Part shown: positions 28,101-35,259 of the stretch, in pieces | Position numbering within the stretch: the stretch's first letter is position 1 | How the letters are laid out: each line of letters opens with the position of its first letter | NCBI GenBank assembly: GCA_013407085.1 | Contig: JACCGJ010010538.1 | Span: 62,001 to 126,000, forward strand | DNA length: 64,000 nucleotides | Source: Atriophallophorus winterbourni | Taxonomy: Eukaryota > Platyhelminthes > Trematoda > Plagiorchiida > Microphallidae | Direction: 5' to 3' | Translations under genes and position numbers: made by a program | The notes under the pieces: generated by a model | The model's database searches: none | What the model was told of the DNA's origin: nothing | The model's input: only the letters and a program-made list of their open reading frames with translations

Positions 28101-30802
28101 GTGACGTGGGAAATCGAATAAGTTTAAGCGGCAATTCACTCATTGTATGGTTTACAGCTGAGTCCGGCGACAAGACTTGTTGCTTGATTGTATATTCTTC
28201 GCAGCATCATAACAAATTTTAAGCCATGGCTATCACGCTTGAACTACATATTCCATTGTGAGTCTCACGTACCTGTTTATTATACAGGGAATATCTTGTT
28301 TTGAGAACATTTCGAAATTTCTCTTCAGAACTAACAATTTCTTTGAGATATTCTGAGAGACAGTGTTGCAGTATCTTGGCCTCCCTACAGTGTTTCACAT
28401 TCACGTAATCAATTTCCTTGTTCCGTGATTCACGGGAAAATGTTTGCATCAAGGGAATACTAAAACTACACATATGTTCAAACTTCAACATGCGAAACCT
28501 TTGAAATTGATTAATAGACCATTTTCAGGGACCAGCTCTTTCTGGAGCGGTTCGTCTTATTGATCCTCGATAACACTTCTATATCAATTCTATTCTATTC
28601 TATTCGATGGTCTAAAAAGCACATAGCTTTACAAAAACCACAGAATAATATGGGAATTACGAATAACATAGGTAGTAAAAACAGGATTTGTTTTACTTAC
28701 TAATCAGTTCAGGAATCACGTAAAAAATACATAGGGCAGAAATTGTTTTCAACCGGTTGGATGGGGTAAAGATGTATAGTTTACTTCATTAAAAGTACAA
28801 TCTGACACTTGATGAGAACCGTCAAGTCATTGACATAGTGTGCGAAGGTGATTGATCCAAAGAGGGATCCCTGAGGCACTCCCGTTGCCACGGCCACTGA
28901 CTTCGACAAAGCACCTACCACAAGAGATTTGAACAAGTCGATCAGTCCGACACCATGTTAACCAGGATAATTGTCTTCCAGGGATATCATAACGCTCCAG
29001 CTTTTGAAAGAGAATACTGTCGTTCACGCGATCAAAGGCTTTCGACATATCCATATAGGATACATGGATGGTATTCCAAGAATCTACTGATCAATTCCGA
29101 TCGTCAAGGTTAAAACAGAGGTTAGTTAGACAGAATATCCCTTCGCGTTCCCAAAACAGCCCATTTTTTCAAGTTATGTGCTCAGTTTGGTCGCCGATAA
29201 TTTGCCTGTTCTGAGCGCGCCACACCTTCAAAAATTTGAGAGATTATACCAGATTTCCTCTCTCTGAGTTCAATATTTTGGGACAGTAAATCGTAGAATA
29301 ACTCAGTCAGAAATAGTATACACAAAGCTTGAGAATATTTATGGTGATTGTATCAGCAACGAGGGATTTTCTGAGATTCAATGATAGAAGAGTTCACAGC
29401 ACCTCTTCGCTGGTAACAGATATAGTTATATTTATAAGGCACTATTCTAATCTCAAGAATTCCAAAAATAGACTGCTTTCCAGCTACTTAGGAATCTTGA
29501 AACAAATACGTCACTTTACTTCAGAATAAAATGTGAATCTTATATCTAAATTTTACCACTTTCTCTTCTGGAAAGCGCTACCGAATATATGATGAAATCT
29601 TGATCTTCTCCAGACTGAAAACAAACTGGTTTTAACAGTTAATCGACTTCGAACCAAAAGATCATCGATTTATTTTCATTATCGTGAGTCAAATCCACGT
29701 GTCACCTTGAAGCTCGCGATTGTCAAGCTTTAGAATCTTCAACCTTTTCCCATGATACGATGGGTTAAATATGGTAGAATTATTCGGTTACAATATTACG
29801 ATTATCATGAAAAACATATCTATATGTTGGTCGATTGTTTTGAAACACTGTTTCTGTAAAATTATTCTTATTGTGGCTTTCCTCGATGTGATTGTTCTCA
29901 TTCTTGTTGCAAGATTAGTGCATGATATTGTTTCTCATTCGATTCAAATAATGATTTCACTTCCATCCAAACTCAATAACCATATTATCATTTACAATAT
30001 TCGAAATTATCCAGCAATGTTGGTCGTTTTATGCCAGAATGTTAAGGGGATGTTTTGAGATCAAACGACCCTGCTATAAAATTCACAGTGAGATTTGGGG
30101 TTAGTTGTGATTTCGTTCCGATATTGATTTCCGGCGTTCATACACCATCAATGGAGAAAAATGTCCAGCAGCAGATGTCACAAATTTGCTGAAATTCATG
30201 AACCAAAATTTGAATCATTATTGAACCGTTATAGCCAATGACTGAAACTGCCTTTTATATATATATCTTTGATTTTTCGAAGCACGCACACCTAAAAGAT
30301 CGTTTGACGAATGGACAATTTTTGCAACATTAAGGAAAAATGAAACCTCATTTTGTGTTGGGAAAGTTGATCATTTTATTGGGAATTAAATTTGGATGGA
30401 CTGAACAAATGTTTCGAACCCCTCGGGATTCGAATTTCCGCAGTTCGTTTCGAGAAAAAAAATCGAGCTTTTCAGCCAATTAATTTTGATTGAATTTATA
30501 TTGTGAAATCGTGATTTAAATGCACTACATTACTGCTTCCACGAACTACATCTTGTGTATTTGACTATCACAATTTTCACGCTATAATTAAGGAATATGT
30601 TTCATTATTCTGATTTCCGTTTATCAAAAGGAAAGTTAAATGTATTTTTAACGGTAACATTTTTCTTGTCTTTGATTTTAGTCATCATCGATTTGAATCC
30701 AACGAAAAAGCGCGAGATATTCTTAATCGGTTAGAAGACAGGATGACGGACACGGTATTGAACGATGCAAAGCACAAACTTTTGAACCGCAAAGCAAAAT
30801 GA
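662..30802 (+). CDS. RasGEF-domain guanine nucleotide exchange factor (whole gene, 12 exons found)
   Basis: Exons joined from splice signals: 662-1161, 5047-5345, 6828-6949, 7025-7352, 7618-7717, 9187-9368, 12565-12992, 15282-15366, 16946-17308, 19102-19197, 24104-24426, 30682-30802. All donors are GT, all acceptors AG, and phases match at each junction, giving about 980 residues. Roughly residues 420-510 look like a RasGEF N-terminal module (LLLKAGTFEGLI, then PTFTTADQVIEKLINFY). Residues about 657-930 look like the CDC25/RasGEF catalytic domain (DPVVIAKELTKMEEEKF, VEHFNRLTLW, LRNFSSFLAIL, LPYLPYLGLIFQQL). Such proteins load GTP on a Ras-, Rap- or Ral-class GTPase at membranes. Which GTPase is not decidable here; the RalGDS, RasGEF1 and C3G branches all share some motifs. 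One short exon between 19198 and 24103 is probably still missing, and the true 5' end may lie left of the window. Confidence 0.82.
1695..1900 (-). repeat. Family A hammerhead-bearing short repeat, copy A1
   Basis: Read on the minus strand it holds the shared family A order: a GGCATGCGGATCC block (plus 1790-1805), then CTGATGA, a TGC-AAACA-GCA hairpin, GAAA, CCGGTC and GTGGG (plus 1741-1777), then a tail ending near ATACAAATGCGG. The ribozyme core letters are intact, but stem I is poorly paired and stem II is closed by an A-A mismatch. Confidence 0.65.
3200..4215 (+). mobile_element. LINE-D remnant, 3' half (plus strand)
   Basis: Frameshifted remains of a non-LTR reverse transcriptase ORF from the catalytic motif to the C terminus. 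A degenerate LLFANDA box (was FADDA) lies near 3220, followed by a T-x-LGSDIAHNLSLDK segment and a trace of NGSET. Then comes VYRMEIGCIQKDLRHGGWK with YLRYKDVVK and ISWEELAVDRSLWRH, the conserved tail of this LINE class. The end matches, in reverse, the copies at 31.6, 47.4 and 55.8 kb. Confidence 0.75.
5047..5345 (+). CDS. RasGEF gene, exon 2
   Basis: The acceptor TTTCTTTCCAG precedes 5047 and the donor CAG|GTAGGT follows 5345. It enters with two bases of a codon and leaves in phase 0. The peptide (GYMFQFGVWDNSAPVLDPRL and onward, with EPLVRGRIVACLQRF near its middle) shows no motif I can name. It lies N-terminal to the RasGEF_N module. Confidence 0.75.
5346..6827. other. Intron 2 of RasGEF gene
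   Basis: Mostly unique AT-rich sequence. Two patches (about 5790-5880 and 6055-6105) resemble the body of the family B repeat, for example the GTTCGTAC and GAATCACA-GTGATT-CTGGTCAA blocks, but without a hammerhead core. Confidence 0.4.
6828..6949 (+). CDS. RasGEF gene, exon 3 (122 bp)
   Basis: This exon is needed to reconcile phase: exon 2 ends in phase 0 while the exon at 7025 needs two bases. The acceptor CATTTTTAG and a strong donor AT|GTAAGT bound an open 122-base stretch that supplies exactly this. It encodes RNKVELDDNSPVNHDPNCD and onward, acidic and probably linker. Confidence 0.75.
7025..7352 (+). CDS. RasGEF gene, exon 4
   Basis: The acceptor GATTTTCAG and donor AAA|GTAGGA bound it. 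It enters with one base and leaves in phase 0. It encodes a helical stretch NERLQLLQSLCPAAAAATIL followed by an acidic serine-rich segment DLDESDDASSGSEQENTQ, which may be a phosphorylated linker, and then ALIAQDMSKYLVFNQEL. Confidence 0.78.
7618..7717 (+). CDS. RasGEF gene, exon 5 (start of RasGEF_N)
   Basis: The acceptor TTTATCTAG precedes 7618 and the donor AAAG|GTGAGT follows 7717. The 100-base exon encodes VPQLLLKAGTFEGLILYAL, which fits the conserved K-A-G-T-x-E-x-L-I start of RasGEF N-terminal modules. It leaves one base, completed by the exon at 9187. Confidence 0.85.
8205..8290 (-). repeat. Family A short repeat, decayed copy
   Basis: On the minus strand it reads AATGAGAGTGAACAGCACGA, then GTTGGTCGTG and GTGTGTGATAGAAG, which lines up with family A (CTGATGAGTGCAAACAGTAC, CCGGTCGTGG, GTGTGTGATGGAAATG). 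CTGATGA is mutated to CAATGA-like and GAAA is reduced to GAAG, so no ribozyme remains. Confidence 0.5.
8395..8955. repeat. GC-rich inserted repeat with GCAAGGCAGC boxes
   Basis: A 560-base GC-rich island in AT-rich intron. Three copies of a box like CCGCAAGGCAGCGG occur at 8486-8499, 8612-8625 and 8676-8690. It also contains CTGATGA followed by a perfect GCTCC/GGAGC hairpin (8730-8757), reminiscent of hammerhead stem II, but the following GAAA is CAAA. It is likely the untranslated end of a retroelement; the class is unknown. Confidence 0.5.
9187..9368 (+). CDS. RasGEF gene, exon 6 (RasGEF_N core)
   Basis: The acceptor TTTTCAATGCAG precedes 9187. The segment FRLMYPTFTTADQVIEKLIN matches the conserved T-Y-x-x-F-T-T-x-x-x-[VL]-L region of RasGEF_N. 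Two donors fit in phase 0, after 9359 (TTG|GTAACC) and after 9368 (CTG|GTGAGC). I chose the second because it matches the donor consensus better; use of the first would remove three residues. Confidence 0.83.
9755..9935 (-). mobile_element. LINE-D 3' tail fragment
   Basis: The plus strand reads GTTGGCCTCGTTCGCTCCAT, GTCGACCATGGATGTATGTC and onward to ACTCGGTCAATCGGTGTCA. It matches the terminal block of the LINE-D copies at 31.6, 47.4 and 55.8 kb in the same orientation, so the element points to the minus strand. Confidence 0.7.
11030..11290. repeat. Inverted pair of family C repeats with hammerhead-like motif
   Basis: The left arm (minus strand, 11030-11120) contains GGT-CTGATGA, a perfect GCTTC/GAAGC hairpin, GAAA-CGTT-ACC. 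The right arm (plus strand, about 11185-11290) holds GTGTCAGAAATGAAACGTT followed by the same AACCGATT block. A further related copy is at 31401-31510. See findings for the ribozyme-like fold. Confidence 0.55.
12565..12992 (+). CDS. RasGEF gene, exon 7
   Basis: The acceptor CTTCAACAG precedes 12565 and the donor GGAAG|GTAAGT follows 12992. It enters in phase 0 and leaves two bases. It encodes a helical part (CLTARLVLRLARFARLLIL, then LAEKLLDGLPLLSASAQL) that should complete the N-terminal module, followed by a charged linker to the catalytic domain. Confidence 0.8.
13795..13910 (+). repeat. Family A hammerhead-bearing short repeat, copy A2
   Basis: It starts near CTGTTCAAGCGCATGCGGATCC and ends near GATGCATGCAAAT. 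It includes a complete hammerhead-like core at 13841-13884, annotated separately. Confidence 0.7.
13841..13884 (+). ncRNA. Hammerhead ribozyme candidate, type I, family A
   Basis: CTGATGA (13849-13855), stem II GTGC/GTAC with AAACA loop (13856-13868, one G-U pair), GAAA (13869-13872), palindromic CCGG stem III, then T-C as cleavage step (13877-13878). Stem I would be CCC-(A)-AC with (A/G)TGGG; this copy has A instead of G just after the cleavage site, which loses one pair. The core residues are all present. Confidence 0.65.
15282..15366 (+). CDS. RasGEF gene, exon 8 (start of catalytic domain)
   Basis: The 85-base exon between GCGCAATTGCAG and GAT|GTAAGT encodes FLLTDPVVIAKELTKMEEEK, the conserved opening of the RasGEF catalytic domain (P-x-x-[IVL]-A-x-[QE]-L-T-x-[ML]-E). 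Phases match both neighbours. Confidence 0.85.
15367..16945. other. Intron 8 of RasGEF gene
   Basis: It contains a family A copy (about 15515-15610). Otherwise I see nothing. Confidence 0.5.
15515..15610 (+). repeat. Family A hammerhead-bearing short repeat, copy A3
   Basis: It carries CCAACCTGATGCGTGCAAAC, AGTACGAAACCGGTCGTGGG and a tail ATCGAAATGCATG. Stem II (GTGC/GTAC) and the cleavage site are kept, and GTGGG is intact, but the last A of CTGATGA is C, which should stop catalysis. Confidence 0.68.
16946..17308 (+). CDS. RasGEF gene, exon 9 (catalytic domain with insert)
   Basis: Acceptor GATCTTGCAG, donor AAG|GTAATT, both phase 0. It encodes FQELLHIDRL and then TLGICVEHFNRLTLWARSQL, matching the conserved HFN...W helix of RasGEF domains. 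After LLFYGPKLDIP comes an insert of about 75 polar residues before HINLIFNQMCEVLK resumes the domain. Most RasGEF domains have only a short loop here. Confidence 0.84.
17309..19101. other. Intron 9 of RasGEF gene
   Basis: A weak family A remnant lies at about 18895-18950 on the minus strand (GCAAACAGTATGAAACCAGT followed by AGTGG). The rest holds nothing recognised. Confidence 0.45.
19102..19197 (+). CDS. RasGEF gene, exon 10 (catalytic domain)
   Basis: The acceptor TCGTTTCCTAG precedes 19102 and the donor ATA|GTAAGT follows 19197. The 96-base exon in phase 0 encodes QLKALRNFSSFLAILLAIQD, matching the conserved L-x-N-[FY]-[NS]-[SA]-x-[ML]-A-I motif. The right frame is not the one with the longest ORF at this place, so the exon is easy to miss. 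Confidence 0.83.
19500..20420 (-). mobile_element. LINE-D remnant, reverse transcriptase region
   Basis: It aligns by eye along its length with the copy at 48.5-49.15 kb: ATTTCAAAAGCTTCTGA, ATAGCATATGCTGTGCCCGG, GTTTGGACCAATTGATCTTC, CCATCATACATACCGTCAAA and ATAGTCATTTGCACA-like blocks occur in the same order. On the minus strand this is the N-terminal linker and RT motif A (FIYFK..., from FIDFTKAFD). Frames are broken. Confidence 0.72.
21863..22474 (+). pseudogene. Penelope-like element, RT end and GIY-YIG endonuclease
   Basis: One frame stays open from 21863 to TGA at 22472 except for stops at 21959 and 22277. It encodes LFKLFRKNGYPKEFI (end of the RT domain), LPYIQHISEITARILHPLGI (linker) and HKPASKLRSKLVKVKDKL. 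The GIY-YIG nuclease follows: VVYRIPCSGCEKYYIGQTGR with the C-x2-C pair typical of Penelope, RRIHEHK, and REFSEAWYS with the catalytic glutamate. Penelope elements prime reverse transcription at a target nick made by this domain. The RT core is missing, so it is a 5'-truncated, dead copy, but only two stops suggest recent decay. Confidence 0.88.
22691..22747 (+). ncRNA. Hammerhead ribozyme, type I, of the Penelope-like element
   Basis: Stem I GCACTG (22700-22705) pairs fully with CAGTGC (22738-22743). Core CTGATGA is at 22706-22712, stem II GCT/AGC closes a CAAATAA loop (22713-22725), and GAAA is at 22726-22729. A minimal stem III C-TTGA-G follows, and cleavage triplet GTC ends at 22737. Outer stem I GGA/TCC with an internal loop (22691-22747) resembles schistosome-type hammerheads. 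Hammerheads of this form with tiny stem III are known from Penelope-like elements. Confidence 0.9.
24104..24426 (+). CDS. RasGEF gene, exon 11 (end of catalytic domain)
   Basis: The acceptor TTCAATTTCAG precedes 24104 and the donor AATAG|GTGAGC follows 24426. It encodes TFSEYRRDL and LPYLPYLGLIFQQLIHLDAG, the [NF]-x-x-Y-R-x-x-L ... P-x-[LI]-G-x-x-x-x-[DQ]-L core of RasGEF domains, then the FINIWRCWKHYLIL helix. The canonical L-T-D-L is replaced by F-Q-Q-L. Confidence 0.85.
24427..30681. other. Last intron of RasGEF gene (6.3 kb)
   Basis: It contains a CR1-like LINE fragment (about 28575-29060, minus strand). A short tandem run AAATGTACTT occurs near 26622-26645. A patch at about 26935-27020 (GGTCTGAGCGAAAC) may be a family C remnant. 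Otherwise it is AT-rich with no support for genes. Confidence 0.5.
28575..29060 (-). mobile_element. CR1-like LINE fragment
   Basis: The minus strand encodes MDMSKAFDRVNDSILFQKLE, RT motif A of CR1-like elements, from about 29052, with a SGIP-x-W relic of the SGVPQG motif near 28870. The 3' end at 28586-28605 is a short tandem repeat (TTCTA units), the kind of microsatellite tail seen at CR1 3' ends. Most of the region between RT and 3' end is deleted. Confidence 0.72.
30682..30802 (+). CDS. RasGEF gene, last exon
   Basis: The acceptor TTTGATTTTAG gives the one base needed to finish the codon split at 24426 (AG|T, serine). It encodes HHRFESNEKARDILNRLEDR and a short basic tail ending LLNRKAK and TGA at 30800-30802. 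The tail is not recognisable beyond a helical, charged character. Confidence 0.8.
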
Positions 30803-30881
30803 CGCGAATGTGCAAGCGTTTAAACGCTTGGTGTGATTGCCCAGTGTATAAATATGTATTTGTTGAATTATTGTATCGTTC

Positions 30882-30887
30882 AATAAA
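30882..30887 (+). terminator. polyA signal of the RasGEF gene
   Basis: AATAAA lies 80 bases after the TGA stop in GTTCAATAAACG, a suitable distance and context for 3'-end formation. Confidence 0.7.
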
Positions 30888-31590
30888 CGTATTTTGATTC
30901 GGAAGATGAAGATGGTGATTTGATTGAACTTGATCTGATTTTGTGCTCAAGGGAATCGTGTCAGACATTTCAACATTGATAAAGATTCTCTATTGTTAGC
31001 ATCCGTTTGCCTACGGCGACCATGGACATAAATCACAAGCATATGAATACTTCATGCTGCGCAGCGTTTCAAATGATTAACTAGTTAATTAGATTTTTCT
31101 TCAAAAACTTCAACTTTAGCCCAGTTACAAAATATTCATTTGCATGCTTTTCCGTCATTAGCCCAGTTAGTTATGTACTTTTACGCACGTGGGCCACTGT
31201 GTCAACTGACCTTGACAGTGTTCACTTGTATAAGGTTGACGTGGATACACACTAGGAGGAAAATCGCCCATTGACCCTGGTCATTCCTACGAGACGTGAC
31301 ACACTGTAGGCGTACTATAGGCTGTTTAGCGGTAAGGTCAAATAAGTGGTGGTGGGTTGACTACTACTTAATCATGTTCCCTGTCTTGACTATCACCCTC
31401 GGTCTGACGAAGGTTGTGTCAGAAGTGAAACGTTACCCAAAAACTACTCTAACCGATTGCACTCAAATTTCTTTGCATTATGAATACACGATCGGTCCCA
31501 AAAGTATTCCAATCGATTGCTGACTAATTCTCATTCTGTACATATAGCCCAGCCAGCGTATCCAGTGCTATCGTAATAGCATTAACATTC
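30888..31590. other. Intergenic, partly family C repeat
   Basis: A family C copy lies at about 31401-31510: GGTCTGACGAAGG, GTCAGAAGTGAAACGTTACC and a CTAACCGATTGCA block. The remainder has nothing I recognise. Confidence 0.45.
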
Positions 31591-31591
31591 T

Positions 31592-31850
31592 CTGTATTGT
31601 TGTTGGCCTCCTTCGGTCGATGTCGACCATGGATGTACATCACAATCACGTGAATTTTCAAGTTTTGCAGCTTTTGGAATGACTAAACAGTCCGATTCGG
31701 GAGGAACAAACTTTCCCGCAGCGCAGGCAACGAAAGTCTGTATTACCATAGGTTTTTATCAAAGTGTTACGAAAAGCGCATTCTAGTGATCCCATAACTG
31801 CATATTTGCCCAGATTTCTAAGCGACACTTTAATATCATTGGGCACAATT
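31592..31850 (-). mobile_element. LINE-D 3' end with C-terminal zinc finger
   Basis: On the minus strand it encodes FRCLRCGKVCSSRIGLFSHS followed by KSCKT and a stop, a C-x2-C-x11-H type finger that ends this LINE ORF. The shared 3' block (GGCCTCCTTCGGTCGATGTC and GACCATGGATGTACATCACA on the plus strand) follows at 31607-31645. The finger is intact here but broken by a stop in the 47 kb copy. Confidence 0.75.
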
Positions 31851-31959
31851 TATATCACAATTGTCGGTAAACATGTCCTAATAAAATAAATGCCTAATTA
31901 TAAATACGTAGTTATGTTGGGCTGATGGAAATTATTCCTCACGTCAAAGCACGCTAATT

Positions 31960-32070
31960 TATGTTAAACACTGAACCTGATCTTACTGTCTCCACCTGAC
32001 GACGGCAAACAGCCAGAAACCGGTAGTGGTGTGTAAGGGATGGGGATGTGAGCAACACATTACCGTGTGT
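31960..32070 (+). repeat. Family B hammerhead-bearing short repeat, copy B1
   Basis: It contains ACTGAACCTGATCTTACTGT, the hammerhead (31982-32037), then GGGATGGGGATGTGAGCAAC. It aligns with the reverse complements at 34.9-35.1 and 54.8-55.1 kb. It is 5'-truncated compared with those. Confidence 0.75.
31982..32037 (+). ncRNA. Hammerhead-like ribozyme, type I, family B
   Basis: Outer stem I CTTAC/GTAAG, internal loop TGTCT/TGT, inner stem I CCAC/GTGG, core CTGACGA (31996-32002), stem II GGC/GCC around AAACA, GAAA (32016-32019), palindromic CCGG stem III, and cleavage after GTA (32025). The only departure from consensus is C-A in place of the usual G-C pair that closes stem II next to the core. 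The same 56-base fold recurs at 55000-55055. Confidence 0.72.
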
Positions 32071-34470
32071 ATACATTATCGTTATCCAGTAGCGTATATG
32101 CTACGGCGAGTAGATGTAACACGCGTGTTATTCGTTTAGCGACACATTCTCACGCGAGTGATCAACTACGTCAAACAGTTCACAACTATTTTCCGTCAGG
32201 ATCTGAGTGTTGGTTTACGCAGGCAACAAACGGAAATTTGTTTCGAAATTCTACGTTCTAAGGTTGTTTACTTATACAAACCGGTCAAATTAGTGTTTAT
32301 TCGTATTGAGCCATTGTTCTATTCCTTGCGTTTTGTCAGATCGGTGGCCGAAGTACATCAGTACAGATGACGGAAGTTAAATTTATTTTAACGCCGAATG
32401 TTGATTTTCAAATTAACCTGTTGTTCATCCATAGTTTCCAAATAATAGACATTTGTTGAAGAATCAGAAATAGCCAAGCGATTGAAAAATTGATTTGAGA
32501 CCAACTGGCAAACCATTCATATGGGACCACCACTGAATTGCCCGGTTCTATGGTACCTTTTTGGCGCGGATGCCTACCAACGGCGAGCACGTGAATCTCA
32601 GAACAAGATTACATACAGGGGAGTTATGAGAAAGGTTAATGTTTCCATTTGGATCTATCTAGCTTACCTCATCAATAAGAAATCCCAAAATACTTCAATA
32701 ATGACTGCAGAATCAACGACAGAAATTTCATGTATTTTGTATAGGATAAGTTCTTGGAGGAATAGAAAATACTATCGGATAAAACAGAAATCATCTTGAA
32801 AAGCTTCCCAAAAAGTGCGTGTTCAGCATTGTTGGAGGTGGTGAATGTATTTTAAATTGGAACAAATGATTCGTATGGATGTCAACGCCTACTAACTTCC
32901 AAATTATGTACACCCATTAGTTATACGTATGCACATAAGTGCAAATAGTTAACACAGAATGTTTTGTAGGTTGACAATACGCTGATGTACATGCAACTAT
33001 AGGTTTTGTAAACTGTTGCATTTTGTTGTAATATGGTCAAACAGCGCTATTGTTTCAATAGTACACATCATTCTCGAATCTTTTCCCGTCTCAAAACCAA
33101 AATAATTTACCCGCATTGTTCAAACGTGTTAACATCATGAAGCCAGACCTAGGTCCTGTATGATATAAATGCGTGCAAAAACAGCTAAATGAGGTTGTTT
33201 GTGATTTGAGAATCGTCCTTGATCGAACATTTTGTTTCAGATGTGAAACGTTCCATAAATGCAAATTTATCCGAGGACACGTAAATTCCTTGCCACGAAT
33301 AGGACTGTCAAATTGGTAACAAACACTTTTCCCACATAATGTGTTGCGATAATAAACAAATATTTGTGGTCAGGTGGCCCCACAAAACATAAGCGATAAG
33401 CTCATAGTGATCTCCTCGTGATCTATTATTACCTTGGTCAACGTCGACATCGATCGGTCCGATTTAAGCAATATCACATGACACCGATTTTCACGTGATG
33501 CTTGGTATTGATGTGACTCGTTATTCATTGCGCCTACTGTAGAGCTTATTGTGAATATAAATAAATCACCAAAATTAGCACATGCTCCAGGAAGTGCGTA
33601 CTCTAAGATACGTTAAAATTGACAAAACAAGAGTGTGGTAATTGGTTAACGTGTAAAGTTTTTCATAAGCATCCCTACAGATTTTGATTAATACACCAGT
33701 TCCTTTTGCATAGTTATCCTGGAGTGTTACGGAGTGCCTCAGACAGCGGTGACTCCATATTTGACATTATTTATCGGTCAGGTCGTCTTTCATGGCCCCA
33801 TGACCCTTTCGTGTCTCATGAACTCAGCACCTACACCAGGTAACGAGTACAACATTTTTCGAAATTGAAGTAAAAAACTATGGATATGTTCTTGGGAAAT
33901 TATTTGTTCATCTTTTATATTTATTTTGATTCCACGAATTTGTGGTATCATACTTCCACCCAGTCATTGCAAACAAAGTTGCATGTAGCATTAAATATGC
34001 AGTAATGGAACAAATTTTAATCTATACACAACCTTAATTGAATGATTCTCTAAAATCATGGTAATTTTGACTTTGTGACACAAATATTGCAGTCAATTTA
34101 GTTTGCGTTAAAAAAATGTTTTAATATTGTTCAAAAATTTCCACCTAGATATTTAAATTTAGCACGGAAATTATCATGGTTTTTATTATATTCGATTGTA
34201 CCATCTGTCAGCAAACAGATACGCGATGATAAAATAACATCAAATATTAATTAAGGAATCGATTGAAAAATTCCAAAATGAACTGTATTTTCAGCAGTCG
34301 GGTTTTCTTTTTGATTTAGCAAATTTGACCGATTTATTCGAGGTAAAAAATCAAAAATTTAAATCCTCATATTTGCCGCCGGTTCGTATGTAACTGTTAG
34401 CTAGAAAACATATCCATATTTGAATGCTTTTACATAACACTCGCTACGAACAAATTCTTGATGTTTGCTA
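32071..34470. other. Intergenic, nothing recognised
   Basis: AT-rich with small unsupported ORFs. A TTTCAGATGTGAAACGTTCC patch near 33235 may be a family C remnant. Confidence 0.4.
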
Positions 34471-34479
34471 TCTCAACTA

Positions 34480-34830
34480 GGAACAATGCGATCCGTATTT
34501 GCATGCCTTGAAACACTGGAGAAATGGTAAACCAAGTTTGAATTTGTAAGCCACTGCTGGATGAGGTTGGTGTGACTAAGTGGTTTAACCACACCGATAT
34601 ATGTGTGTAGATGTGGTTGAAAAGGTCGGGCTTTGCTTAACGGTTGGTAGATGCTTTGCTTATCCTTTCTCCACAGTTTCAAGGCATGCAGGTCCTGATA
34701 GTAATGGATTGGTGCTAAAAAACATGCAAACATAGATATTTTGTTTCAGCCCATGGGTTTTACCACATCCACATGTGAACAAGTTAGTCGTGCCAGCTTC
34801 ATCCAAAAGTGGCTTTTACGTTTGAGCTAT
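34480..34830. repeat. Family A repeat fragments in opposite orientations
   Basis: Positions 34480-34620 read on the minus strand match the family A body (GTGGTTAAACCAC, CATCCAGCAGTGGC, TTTGGTTTACCATTTCTCCA, GTTTCAAGGCATGC). Positions 34675-34700 carry CCACAGTTTCAAGGCATGCA on the plus strand. Positions 34750-34830 repeat the CCCATGGGTT, CCACATCCACATGTG and TCATCCAAAAGTGGC blocks in plus orientation. No hammerhead core survives. Confidence 0.55.
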
Positions 34831-35035
34831 GTTTACCAGTTGATTACTTCATAAATCTAGTTCATAAACGTCCAAAACTGATATCATTAATCAAAGTTAC
34901 ACTTGTATGCCACTGTTACATAGGGTTCGTACAACGAACCACGATGTTCAGACACTGAATCACAAAGTGATTCTTGGTCAAGCACCCAAGGTGCTTATGG
35001 ATGACCAAAGTAAAGTGTTGCTCACATCCACATCC

Positions 35036-35090
35036 CTTACAGACCACTATCAGTTTCTGACTGTCTGCGTCATCAGGTGGAGACAGTAAG
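35036..35090 (-). ncRNA. Hammerhead-like motif of copy B2
   Basis: On the minus strand: CTTAC, TGTCT, CCAC, CTGATGA, a decayed stem II (CGCAGACAGTCA), GAAA, CTGA, TA, GTGG, TCT, GTAAG. Both parts of stem I and the CTGATGA/GAAA core are intact, but stem II no longer pairs well. Confidence 0.6.
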
Positions 35091-35203
35091 ATCAGGTTCA
35101 GTGAGCCTTGAAACATTGGTTGTTCGAACCCTATGTAACCGTGGCATACAAGTATAACTTTGTTTACCACTTTACCACTGTTTCAAGGCTCACTGAAGCT
35201 GAT

Positions 35204-35259
35204 CTTACTGTCTTCAACTGACGACGGCAAACAGCCAGAAACCGGTAGTGGTGTGTGAA
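35204..35259 (+). ncRNA. Hammerhead-like motif of copy B3
   Basis: CTTAC, TGTCT, TCAA, CTGACGA, GGC-AAACA-GCC, GAAA, CCGG, TA, GTGG, TGT, GTGAA. Core and stem II match copy B1, but inner stem I has an A-G mismatch (TCAA against GTGG), so activity is doubtful. Confidence 0.58.
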
